From assembly GCF_014839805.1 (NCBI RefSeq), contig NC_051132.1, positions 558,001-622,000 on the forward strand: a DNA stretch of 64,000 nucleotides. The letters are read 5' to 3'. Position 1 is the stretch's first letter. Each line of letters starts with the position of its first letter. The notes under the pieces are model-generated. The model did no database searches. It saw only the letters and a list, made by a program, of their open reading frames with translations, and was not told where the DNA came from. The position numbers and the translations under genes are program-made. Source of the DNA: Manduca sexta. Lineage: Eukaryota > Arthropoda > Insecta > Lepidoptera > Sphingidae. Shown in pieces: positions 22,573 to 32,965 of this stretch.

Positions 22573-24779
22573 TTAGTTTATAATAAAAACATTTGTTTTC
22601 ATTCCAGTTTTAATGTGGGTAAAAAAGATAGTATTTTTTTATTATGCATAATAAAATGACGTGCCGAACCTTTCCGGGTAACAGTTAAGGCTACCGAGTT
22701 CCAAACATATTATTTTTCAGAGCTTCATGCATTTAATTCTAGCAGTTAAATACATAAATTTACTACATGTCTGGTATCTCGTATGTGCAATCTGTAAGAA
22801 GCCACAAGTCTCCCGCACCTGCCGCGTGAGGGACGACGTTCATATACACAGCTCGTCGGCTTGCACCTCACGTGTACTCGCATGAACTGTTATGATAACA
22901 GAAGGTTTTACATGCATAGACGGAGTTCGACTCCTGGTTGGGGTAACTAATATTTTTATGATCTTTTGGTTCAAAATATGCCCGGATCGTGGATTTAGAA
23001 TTTATGGCAAAAACTGTTATAGACGCATATTATAGGAAGGAAATTGGCACAATCAACATTAGATACATGAAGTCCTCTGCTGAACATAGGCCTCTCCTAA
23101 AGATTTCCAGACGGACCGGTCAAAACCGGCCTGCATACAACATATTCCTACGATCTATTTAGAACCATTCTTGTAACATGTATAGTGCGCCTACCTCTAT
23201 CGCGTTAAAACCGTGAGTATATTCCAAAACCGTACCGCCAGCAGTTGAACACAAACGTTAAAACATTCGGTTACGTCGGTGTAATTATTCCGTTCGCGCA
23301 AATTATTTAACGCGTTACATTAAACTTTTGGTATTCGTGAATATTATTCGTTCATGTGGAATTTGTTGTGTAAGTAGTCGTAGTTTAGCGCAATGGAAAT
23401 CTTTTGGGACAGAAGTCGTAGATTCTATACTATCTTGAAGGGTTCAATGCTATTTCACTTTGTCCCTGTCTAGTCGGACATACATATTTTAGACAAACAA
23501 TGTCTATAACGTCTCTCTATTGCTTTTATGTTTCTTACGTTATAATTATTATATTTTTTATAAAGTAAAACTTGTATATTGTTACATAAAATAAACGTTA
23601 GTACAACATTTGTCTACAGCCTTTATACTCACAACAATACATTGTATTGTGGAGCAGTTTTCGCTACCACAAGATAAATTTTGGCAGCGCGACGCTATCA
23701 GAGCCTTCCGCTCTACATCTTCGCATGAACGAATACTTAATGTAATTATACGAAGCCAACCGCCTGAAAAATACGCGCTGAATGTTCGTAGAGACGTTTC
23801 AGACACATTTTATACGAATGAGTGATGTAGAGTGTTTTCCGATTGAACTTGCGGGAAAAAGCTTGTAGAAAATAAATAACTGGAACGATTTTTATACCAA
23901 ATAAGTTAAGCACGCGCCTGGCAGTACCTTTATACATATATTTAATATATAAGCAACAATTGTTGATAAAAATGGAATTATAAAATCATCAAGTACTGTC
24001 CGTGTCTCATTGTGCTATTAGATGTTATTCGCTACAAACTTGTTGTGGAATTTTAAGATTACAAATGATTTGATAAAAAAAAGCTACTTTGTTTTATATA
24101 AAGCGATGTAGACAGAATGGCTCCGTGTCGCCAAACTCTACTATCGCCAAAACAGCGAAAAACAAACACTATAACGGAGGAAGGGTCTACAATAAAACTT
24201 TTTCCGTGTCCAATTTCTGCGCAATGAGGCGGCCCGATAGTCCCGCACCATCTCCAGTAATTCCCATGCTAACAAGGCCTCATCTGAGCCGCAATCTCGA
24301 CGCGTGACTCGCGCATGCCAGCCCTGGTGCTAGGGCGCGATTCCACTCAAACGAAGATGACCGGAAGAAAGTGTAGGAATAGGCTTTAGTTCTCCCACAG
24401 ACTGAGTGTCATTAAGGTGCCACTTTTAATTCTAGATAGTTTATTACGACTTTCTTGGTTTTATCTTTGCTAAATTTCAAAATTGTACGCTTTATAATAT
24501 CATGTCGTGGGTAGAGACTATAAAAAATAATGCTTATGTATCGACTAACATTGCTAAATTCAAAATTGTTCCCAGATCTTATTGCGATAAAAAATGAAGC
24601 TAAACATAGTTGCTTGACAAAATTACTGTTAGCATATTTCAATACTACCTTCACATTTATGATATTTGGCTCGTCTTTCATAAAAACGTATATATTGGTA
24701 TTAGAATAGAATCTCCGCTGTTGTAGTTCACAGCCCGCTCTTATTCTTATCGCCACGAGAGATATCACACATTTAAAAG
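22573..24779. other. unique AT-rich DNA with one RTE tail
   Basis: Apart from 23066-23135, nothing recognised. The minus frame 24412-24768 (118 codons) and plus frame 23610-23825 are unusually long for AT-rich DNA, but have no motifs. A GC-rich patch at 24225-24345 has no splice-bounded frame. Confidence 0.4.
23066..23135 (-). repeat. RTE-type LINE 3' tail
   Basis: Reads atgaagtcctctgctgaac then ataggcctctcctaaag, the reverse complement of the tail at 4695-4818. A 5'-truncated remnant. Confidence 0.6.
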
Positions 24780-24784
24780 TTCGT

Positions 24785-24960
24785 GGTTTACGCTACGCTG
24801 TTGTTTAAAATTAGCTACGCTGCTACGTAATAAAGTAGTTCTACGTCGCTACGGTTTACAAGTGTAGCAACTACACTGCTACTTCGTAATGTGCTACGCA
24901 ATTATACCGTGTCAGGGAAGCTCGGAGCTACGCTGCTACGATGCAAATGTTACGCATAAT
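24785..24960. repeat. CTACG-rich degenerate repeat
   Basis: At least eight CTACG units, often as gctacgctgctacg, are scattered in about 175 bp. A related block, with both CTACG and CGTAG, occurs at 54715-54870. It may be the core of an interspersed element or an old short tandem array. Confidence 0.5.
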
Positions 24961-25089
24961 CAAGATCTAGGCAGCGGGTTACGGATAATTATTGTGTTTC
25001 ACGTTTTCTTACTTTACTGGAAGTGTTTATTTGTATGTGCTGTATTCATTACATGATTATAAATTACCAAATAAAATTTATACAAAAAT

Positions 25090-25265
25090 TGAAAGCTAAA
25101 GAGTTTTTGTTTGAATGCGCTGCCGGAAAATAGCTACTGGTTTGATCTTTTTTTATTAACAAAAAGCTACATTACTCCTGAGAGCTATAGTCTACTTTTT
25201 ACCGCGAGAAAATATTTATCCCATAAAATGAAAACACGGGAGCGGAGCCGTAGGCAAAAGGTATG
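25090..25265 (+). mobile_element. degenerate Helitron
   Basis: Contains aaagctaaagagtttttg and gaatgcgctgccgg near the left, and gggagcggagccgtaggcaa aag near the right. These are counterparts of the 536-1423 ends. The terminal CTAG is lost. Confidence 0.5.
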
Positions 25266-25450
25266 CTTATCACCAAGTAACCGACTTGTTTTACTCAATG
25301 AATATACCGTGTTATAAAGTAATTGGCTAAGTGCATTGTCATGAAGGTCGATATTGTTTAAAGTTTGTGAGAGCAATGTCACCGTTTATGATCATTCAGC
25401 AGCGGAGACATCTGCAATGCTGGTAATTAATAAAAAATATATGTTGACAG

Positions 25451-25615
25451 CAGTGGCGAAGGGTGAACATTTTCAAAAGGTAACCCAAGGCAATAAAATA
25501 TGGCCTTAGATAACATATCGCGGCCAATTTAACAGAAAACAAAAACTAAGACAGTCGTAAATAAACCTAAAAGGGAAGACGGCAGGAATCGGGTTGTATG
25601 GATGCTTCGCCACTG
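25451..25615. mobile_element. 165-bp hAT-type MITE with perfect 8-bp TSD
   Basis: Terminal inverted repeats CAGTGGCGAAG / CTTCGCCACTG are flanked by GTTGACAG at 25443-25450 and again at 25616-25623. An 8-bp duplication identifies a hAT-superfamily element. There is no transposase, so movement would need a related hAT in trans. It is the same family as 32339, 46840, 56726 and 19708. Confidence 0.9.
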
Positions 25616-25623
25616 GTTGACAG

Positions 25624-27756
25624 ATGCAAAATTTGTCATATTATGGTATTCGACAAAACACATGTTTCCCCAACATATTATGACATCATTACCTCGCGAT
25701 AGCCTGAGATGATTCCCGCGAGCGCGCCCTCATCCAATTTTTCAGCTAATCCAGCTACAAACAAACACTCGGAATTTTGCTGAATATGTATGAAGTGTGC
25801 GTCTCACTCACACACGCTGTGTGCGACAAGGACGGCTGTAGGGGTTTCGATTTGATAGGTATAAAATAAATTTTTAGTCATCTTGTTATGGCGCTTTGAG
25901 GCGGAGTTGTTTTAACTTCGAAACGGAAATATTTATGTTTTGAATAACTGTACGGGGATTTGAGTAGATTTGTTGTATCATGGTACAATAAATATTATAA
26001 CTTTTATCACTATACAGCACGTACACCTAAAATGTTGAAATAACAATAAAAAGCAACGCGAAGGCGAAGGAACAAAAATTTAATGCAGGTTTTAATTAAC
26101 ATGGAATAAAGGTAATTATTATGTTAACATTTTATTCAGAACAAAATTCTTCTTTTTTAAATAAAGTGTCAAGTTGGAGTACAGTTCTTAAAATGTCTGT
26201 TTCGGAAATATTGTGTAAATATAGATGACGTGCCCGGTGTAGGGTTTCTCGGAGCACTCGCGTTGACGCGACGTCTCAGAATTTCTACTTAGCCTCGTTC
26301 CGATACAGCGCTCGTGTTCCGCGAATGAGCCGTGGATTTATATAAAGTAAATACACACAACTCGCGTATTAGTATTTCTAAAGATTAAAACTCTTTAAAG
26401 AGATCATAATGATGTTTTTAAATATATTTTAATTGACGTCACCTAGTGAGCCAGAAAAGTATACCAATAATGCTAATACAGATAGGCTCGCATAGCTGAT
26501 AAAACTACTCAGAACATAGCTCGGTGTACAATGTACTACATAGTTCGTGATATACATAAGTATGAAAATCAGCTATGCGAGCAAAGCCTAATTTAGTTTT
26601 TGGTTTATCCCTATTATTATAATAAAGTAATTAACAAAATATTCATAATTCCGTCTTGTATCGACGAGCCGACATTACTCATATTTCGCTGTTATTCAAC
26701 CTAAAGTCAGTCATGATGAAACTTCCGAGTAAACAAGGAAATAAAATTATGGTAATCATCAGTTTCCATAAAGTATGAGTTGTTTATATCAACAGAATAT
26801 TTGAGTAAACAATGTCATTAACTTTGGATTACTATAGATTCACATTTGGATGAGTGAAAATGTAGACAGAAGTGACTTGTCACTTACATTCATTACATTC
26901 TTGAATGTATCTAATTTCTTCTGATTATTAACGTTTATGATGTGAGCCTATTATCATTAGACAAAAAGTCCAATCCGCGGCAATTGCATATTTTAATATC
27001 AGAATTTTATGTTCCGTTTCCAATCCTGCCTGGAATTGTTGTAGCTAAAGTTACTTTCGCCTTTAAATAGTTATTTTTTTTGTATAACCAAATAATTTCT
27101 AACTATTATTGTTTCCTTTTATCGTTTTGTAACAAACGTTAGTTTTTTTGTGTATTGAGAAGATGCATTTAAAGCTATCTTTTTCATTTCCCAGATATCA
27201 ATTTGATCAGTATTGACTCCGCACATTACATTAAATTGTAAATCCAATATTTTCACATCGTATCTGGCATGTTATCAGAGATAGCGCTAATCTCGCGTGT
27301 TTATATTAGATAATGCGTTATCTACCAGCTGTATTGATTTACTTTATATGATTTTAAATGTTTGACTGCAGATTTTAACTACGTTAGAGTATATTACAAT
27401 GTGTTTTTTAGATCTTATGATCTGGAACAAGAAATAATATTTTTCAGATAATGAAGTAGCTGTTGTCAGTCACAGGTGCACAGTTACGCCGAGAAGACCG
27501 AGAGTTGCGTGCATTTTCGATATTTCGACCGCGAATGTATCCCGTTTTTCACTGGATTTATCTGTATTGTCACCATATTAATATAGTTATTAACTCACCA
27601 ATAAACAGTATTCGTTTCAGAGAATATGTAAGATGTTCGTGTTGCGTAGCTGACGACTGTGATAGACCACAAGGTGGTACGCAAATAAGTCCGCCGCAAT
27701 TGACTTAACTGAAATTATTTCTACTCTACTTTATTAGGTTGATGATATTTATGTTA
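25624..27756. other. unique AT-rich DNA with one foldback
   Basis: Apart from the foldback at 26486-26582, nothing recognised. A GC-richer patch (26230-26340) has no supported exon. Confidence 0.4.
26486..26582. repeat. foldback with perfect 15-bp inverted repeats
   Basis: GCTCGCATAGCTGAT (26486-26500) and ATCAGCTATGCGAGC (26568-26582) are exact reverse complements separated by 67 bp. This looks like a small MITE. No clear target duplication was identified. Confidence 0.75.
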
Positions 27757-28083
27757 CTATGCTAGCTTAATGTACGCTAAGAATAAAATCTCACAAAACA
27801 CTGATAAGTCCATTGAGCTTGGCGCCCGCGCGAGTTGCCGCGAGCTGTTCGCAGTTGACACACATTCCAAGGCCCGCCGCGCCGTCGAGCCGCTGGCCGC
27901 GATCTTGACCCACTTGCCTTTGTACCAGCCGTGCGTTCCAGGGACGATGCCTGCTCGTGCATTCTGTTTCTTGTTTACCGCTTTTTGTAAGTCAAAGTTG
28001 AAGGTGGAAGTGTTTAGTGTAAGCTTACCCTTAACCCTGGAGACAGGGGCTTGATTGATGTAGTGTCGCGTAAGATGCCACAT
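27757..28083 (-). CDS. unrecognised GC-rich 108-codon frame
   Basis: Bases about 27815-27965 form a CpG-rich island in AT-rich DNA, and the minus strand is open across it for 108 codons. In the GC-rich part most third positions are G or C, including GTHGWYKGKWVKIAASG. A possible minus-strand acceptor (aaacaagaaacag|) precedes the dense part at about 27967, but it has a poor pyrimidine tract. No convincing donor follows. The opposite strand is also open, which weakens the coding case. It could be an exon, a retrocopy remnant, or a regulatory CpG island. Confidence 0.2.
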   Translation of the reverse strand: MWHLTRHYINQAPVSRVKGKLTLNTSTFNFDLQKAVNKKQNARAGIVPGTHGWYKGKWVKIAASGSTARRALECVSTANSSRQLARAPSSMDLSVFCEILFLAYIKLA

Positions 28084-28254
28084 AGTTAGAGATTAAAACC
28101 AAATAATAACAAATATATTCAAGTAAGTTGTACATCGGACACTTTAATAAGATGTTAGCAATAATTATAATTTGTTTAGAAGTAGGGATAAGTTCGGCTC
28201 AAATCAAATCTTTCAGAAATTCGTCCGTAAGCTGGGGTTGGGGATTCGCCATAT

Positions 28255-28380
28255 ATATTAGACCGATCTCGACACATGTTTCGTCCGTCCGCTATGATAG
28301 TACAGCGCTCCTGACGCGAGCGCCGAGGGAAATCGACGAAAAAGACGCGCTGGCGCCGAGGCGCTGTCAAAATAATCGAT
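28255..28380. promoter_or_regulatory. GC-rich island next to an ATCGAT motif
   Basis: CpG-rich sequence (cgctcctgacgcgagcgccga, then gacgcgctggcgccgaggcgc) ending in aataatcgatag. ATCGATA is part of the DREF element of insect promoters. Possibly promoter-like; weak. Confidence 0.2.
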
Positions 28381-29049
28381 AGTTAAGTATATATAAAAAA
28401 ATAAATAAACCATTAAAAATATTACGGATAAAGTAAAATAATAACGCTACGTTACAATAGCATAGTTCGTTTAGTTATTTAAGTTCCTTGTGATAGGGCA
28501 AACCTTTTCTTCTATAACAGTTAAAGGTTTGTACCATTTATAAAGTCAAAAAAATGGCAGAAGACATTTACTCTTCTACTTGTTTATGTACTACAGACAA
28601 ATAACAAATGTTATCGTAAGCTCCTTCTGTGTGAAAGTTGTTTCTTAGAATAAAAAGTGTGACTGCATTTTTACTCTAAAGTAACCGATGTTTTAAAGTT
28701 ATAGGTGGCAAAGTTTGTAAATATAATAATTTAATAATATAATAATTTATATTTACTTGTTTCTTAGTAGTAAACGCAGAAAGCCTTTAAAGAATTTGAA
28801 TGAAATTCGGCGTGATGATATTCCCTGTCGATTCCGGCCATGGCAATTGTAAAAATGGACAGGCACATTCAACTCAGATATAGACTGGATACCCAGTGAT
28901 TCTCATGCCTTTTCATGCGCTATTACGTAGTTTATATAACCAATTATATTTATGGAAATGCGAGCACATTTTTGGAATGACAATACCCCACCGACAATAT
29001 GGCCACCGGTGGACGGACCAGTTACTCTCGTTTCTTACCATTTTCCATG

Positions 29050-29166
29050 CAACTAGGCATAGAGATAGACTAAGTTTTGGATTCAATTATAGAGTACTTT
29101 TTATCTCGAAACACTGAGCCCCGATTGGGAAAGAGCTTTCACGCAGGCGGCGCCGCAAGCAAAAGC
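29050..29166 (+). repeat. Helitron 3'-end fragment
   Basis: Contains aggcatagagatagacta and ends cacgcaggcggcgccgcaag caaaagc, matching the 3' termini of the 536 and 20829 elements. Confidence 0.5.
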
Positions 29167-29751
29167 GACTTTTTTAATAAACTAACATATTTTCTAATTC
29201 ATTTTGTCGAAACGCGTGTGACAGGCTGTGCTGTCCATAAACCCGGACAAGTTGGGTTTATGGCTGTTCTTAACTTCGGATACGCGACGCGACGCGGCCG
29301 GCATATTTCACGCGCAAACTTGTATACTATGAGTCGCTTTGGAGGTTTTGTACGAGCCTACTTATTTACATCACATTGGTGTGAAGGTAGCGTGTTAGTT
29401 GGATTATGAGGTTGATAAGATTCCATGTTGGGCAATCTAAAGTGTATTTATCGATTCGATAATTCGTTAATTACTTGGTAAAGGAGTTATTGTGATATGT
29501 GTGGCGATAGGTCCTGTCTTATGTATCTTAGTTTTGTGTTGGAGCTGTGTGATGTTTGCGTGTTTTAAATAATCAATTGACTTGCTCTCATAATCACAAC
29601 ACACTTCATCGGACTCGTTTTTCATTCTCTCATTCATCTGTCACCTCGATATATTATCGGGTACAGTTTCTGGACCCGGTACGTCCATTCACTACGCACA
29701 ATGGACGTCAAACCGTACCGCATGATGTGACAGATCCGCGGCGGTTTCCGC

Positions 29752-29790
29752 TCCTCCGCCCCTCCGCCCCTCCGCCACTCCGCCCGGACG
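29752..29790 (-). repeat. CCTCCGCCC minisatellite
   Basis: Tandem ctccgcccctccgcccctcc units are the complement of the G-rich array at 20021-20079, so the two arrays, about 9.7 kb apart, are in inverted orientation. Confidence 0.8.
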
Positions 29791-30159
29791 CCACTCAGTC
29801 ACCTGTCACGCTTCAATATCGACACTTAGACACTTTGTGCTTGAACGCATCGCTTCACTCGTGATGAAGTGTGCTTATTATAGGAAGGGGCATAAAGATT
29901 TTTTTATTCATAAAATTTTAATGGATTTTCTGAACATTTACCTAAGTTATGCTCGCGCCTGAGTTGTGGTAAGGACGAGTAGCCAAAACTTAAGATACCT
30001 CGTGGTAAGGTTGTGTTTATGGCCTTCAGGCATAATCAATGACTATTAGGTGTTAGGTGAGTGGTAGCCTGCCCGCTGAACAATACATTTAAATACGCTT
30101 TTAAAATAGCACATATATATAGATAATTTTTTTCAAAATCGGCATTAGCGATTCGACAC

Positions 30160-31090
30160 ATAAAATATGGGCTCTGGAAGTTTTTGCTGGTGGTAGGCGA
30201 CCACCGTACACAAGGTAAAAACCTGCCATACTGGTCCGTGTAAATGTGTCGCGTTCCGGGATTAGCCTGTGGTTATTTAAAATTTATTTCTAATCTAAAT
30301 TATATTGACCGAGATCTATGTCAAAATATGAAATGAAAATATTATGTTTGTAAATGTAGGCGTATGCACGCTGTACAGTGTCTCATAGTTTTTATAATTT
30401 TTTTAGTATTATTGTTTCTTTTCGTTAATTTTTAGTTATTGTTAAATACTTGCGATGTGCGTGTATTAGCTTATATAATTAATCAGACTTTGTATAGAAA
30501 AGACTTATTGAAAAAAATATATATATTTAATAACAATATTATAAAAGAATGGACAATTGATGACAAAAAATAAAGCCCGAGTTTCTTTCTGCCTTTCTTC
30601 TTCGGGTAGTCATAGCTTAGTTAGTTAGTGAAAGGCTGGTAGGTTAGCTAGGTTAGGGATTTTATTGTCCTCACCGGTGAGGATCGCGACGCGTTTCTCC
30701 CTTATTGCTTATTTAAAAATACATATATACATCATTTTATTTCTTCTTCCCTGCCAGCCCAACCTGGCTTCTTTGTTTACTAAGTATATTTTTTATTTAT
30801 TTTATTTTCAATATAAATTGTCTTTGTTTATATAAGCTAATGTAATTAAGTGATAATTAAATATTCTCATTGTACCTTGACTTGTCATAAGTGCAACTAT
30901 GTTCGCCTACGTGATGAATAAAGCATTTTATTTATGATTTATTTTTTATTTCTTCGGTTCCAACAATCCGGCATAATTATATCGACTGCTGAGGGGTAAT
31001 CATCTCTTGTCAGTCCACATTCTATTGGATCCCTTTCTACTTACCATCAGGTATAGTAGAGTGAAGTTATGCCTTGCTTGTAAAAAAAGT
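30160..31090 (+). repeat. old retroelement tail split by a nested LINE
   Basis: Segments 30160-30272 (gaccaccgtacacaag ... gtgtcgcgttccgggattagcc) and 30955-31090 (ccggcataattatatcgactgctgagggg ... gcttgtaaaaaaag) are the two halves of the family at 39310-39568, where the same motifs are contiguous. The right end has an A-rich tail. Confidence 0.65.
30290..30927 (+). mobile_element. 5'-truncated LINE 3' UTR, nested insertion
   Basis: Inserted into the older repeat, and flanked by two 17-bp sequences (30273-30289 and 30928-30944) that agree at 15 of 17 positions, a likely target duplication. The 3' end includes gtgatgaataaagcatt with a polyadenylation signal. It contains the 16-bp palindrome TCCTCACCGGTGAGGA (30668-30683). 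A second copy lies inverted at 41432-41866. The parent family is not certain; a non-LTR retrotransposon 3' UTR is inferred. Confidence 0.6.
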
Positions 31091-32338
31091 AACGTTTCAA
31101 ATTCAATTACTTAGATTAATTAAACTATCATATGGAAAAGCTTCTACAATAACATTTTTGTTCGTGTGAATAACAAATATTCATTTATGCTAGGTTAGTT
31201 CGTCGAGTTCAACATACCTGAACTCATGTTATGGAGTTAATAATACACTTTACTACGTGTATTTTTGCACGTACTATAATACTGTATGAGTAGGCGAGCG
31301 TTACTATTTACAGACAGTTATTATAAGAGTTTCTTATTATAATGTAGACGGCGCTATTTGCTTCACACGACGGCGTACTATGTTATTAAAATAAATTATT
31401 TTATTTTTTCATTTATATTGTGTTGCAGAAGTGGCAAGGTATGTCCATCATTGTGTGGGGTTCCTTGTAATATATTTTATGAAGACCGGTTTGTGAGAAT
31501 TGTGTGTAAAATTGCCAAACCCCAGTTTATTCGATACAACTTGTATAGTACTTCGTAAAGTGTAAAGTGCAGTCAATCAGTATAGTGCATATTGTACTTA
31601 GTAAAGTGCAGTCCAAATGTTATGTCGATCATGAGAGGTATCTTGGTAGATTTGTATTAGCTGCGGCATTGACACACCACCACGTGCCTCTATGGCGGGT
31701 TTCCAACAACCGAGCTAAGTACGGTGTTTAATGTCCCATGGGGCTGAATTTGGTGCCAAAAACAAATCATGAATCTCACCGTTACTAGCTAGTGCCAGTA
31801 CTATAGCTTTCGAAATCCGTTTAAATTTGAAGTTACAATATGTAATACGAAAATTTGCTTCTAGAGAGCTTCCATACTGTCCTGTAAGGACGTGCAAACT
31901 ACTACAGTTGTAGTCACAACTTTACCTACGAGCTTCGTACAAAGCTCGCCGGAGCTTTCGCGTTTAATGTTACATCGTACTTCAAGCTTAACTGAATAAA
32001 TGTTACGAGCTTTTACTTATGTAAATGCTTGCATTCTCTCTTTATCTTGGCGTTAGGTTAGACAGATTAATGAGATTTTTAGAATGCGGACGTTCTTAAT
32101 GTATATGCGGAGAGAAATACTTGTGTTTGTAAATAAGGAAGTTGCTGTTGGATGCTGGATACGTTTATTCTCGACTACACGGTGTGGTAGACTAGAATTG
32201 ACTTGTATCCTGGGATCAGCTTGTTTACCTAAACCAAATAAGACCGGCCGTATAATGCTGGTGATAGATCAGAGGCGCTGTGCTTCATAGGACTATATTT
32301 GGGTCATACTGTGTTTACAAGTCAGCATCGTTAGTTAT
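31091..32338. other. unique AT-rich DNA with possible microexon
   Basis: No repeats or coding regions recognised. A 10-bp segment, aagtggcaag (31429-31438), sits between tattgtgttgcag and gtatgtcc, both good splice sites. Confidence 0.4.
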
Positions 32339-32501
32339 CAGTGGCGAAGGGGGAAATTTTTCAAAAGGTAATCCGAGGCAATAAAATTGCCTTACTTAAA
32401 ATATGACGGTCGATTTGGCAGAAAACAAATACTAAGACAAATGATATAAAATTTAACAGGGAAGCCGGTAGGAATCGGTTTGTAAAGACGCTTCGCCACT
32501 G
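32339..32501. mobile_element. hAT-type MITE
   Basis: Ends cagtggcgaag / cttcgccactg, with the interior (ttttcaaaaggtaatccgagg, cggtaggaatcgg) of the 25451 copy. The flanking octamers no longer match, suggesting an older insertion. Confidence 0.8.
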
Positions 32502-32848
32502 TAAGAAAAGAATGAAAGAAAAAATTTATTTGCACAATGTACAATAAAAAAAATAAAATACATAGTGGTAGTTATCTGCTTCACTATGCCATTACATGAC
32601 ATTACATAAAACTATATTAGGCATCTTTGTAGTTAACCCAGAGTTATCCACGTCGCTAATTAAATCCATTGATCCAATTAAATACGCTTAGATTACACAG
32701 AAAATAGCACAATAAATAAAGTACAGGCAGCGCAGTAAATAACAATGTAGAGGATGAGTTAGGTAAAGGCGTTACTAGTAAGTTTACGTATTTCGAATAT
32801 ATTTATAATCCTGGTAGCTGAGGATGACCACAGGTTTGTATCTGGCAT

Positions 32849-32957
32849 CAGTGACGTAGCTAGGCGTGGGCGAAGTGAGCCGCTGCCCACGGCCTCTCAC
32901 TCAAAGGGGCCTCGCTGATGCGATTTTGCCCACGTCTATGTTCACGCTACGCCACTG
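32849..32957. mobile_element. 109-bp hAT-type MITE with perfect 8-bp TSD
   Basis: The ends cagtgacgtagc and gctacgccactg are inverted repeats, extending inwards with gcgtgggc / gcccacg. TCTGGCAT occurs immediately on both sides (32841-32848 and 32958-32965). It is a different subfamily from the CAGTGGCGAAG elements. Non-coding. Confidence 0.9.
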
Positions 32958-32965
32958 TCTGGCAT

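Noticed and set aside
22926..22945. B-box-like gagttcgactcctggttggg
   Set aside because: No A box or acceptor stem at tRNA spacing; at best another decayed SINE head.
24412..24768. 118-codon minus-strand frame
   Set aside because: Long for AT-rich DNA but of AT-driven composition (Ile, Asn, Lys, Phe, Tyr rich) with no motif or splice support.
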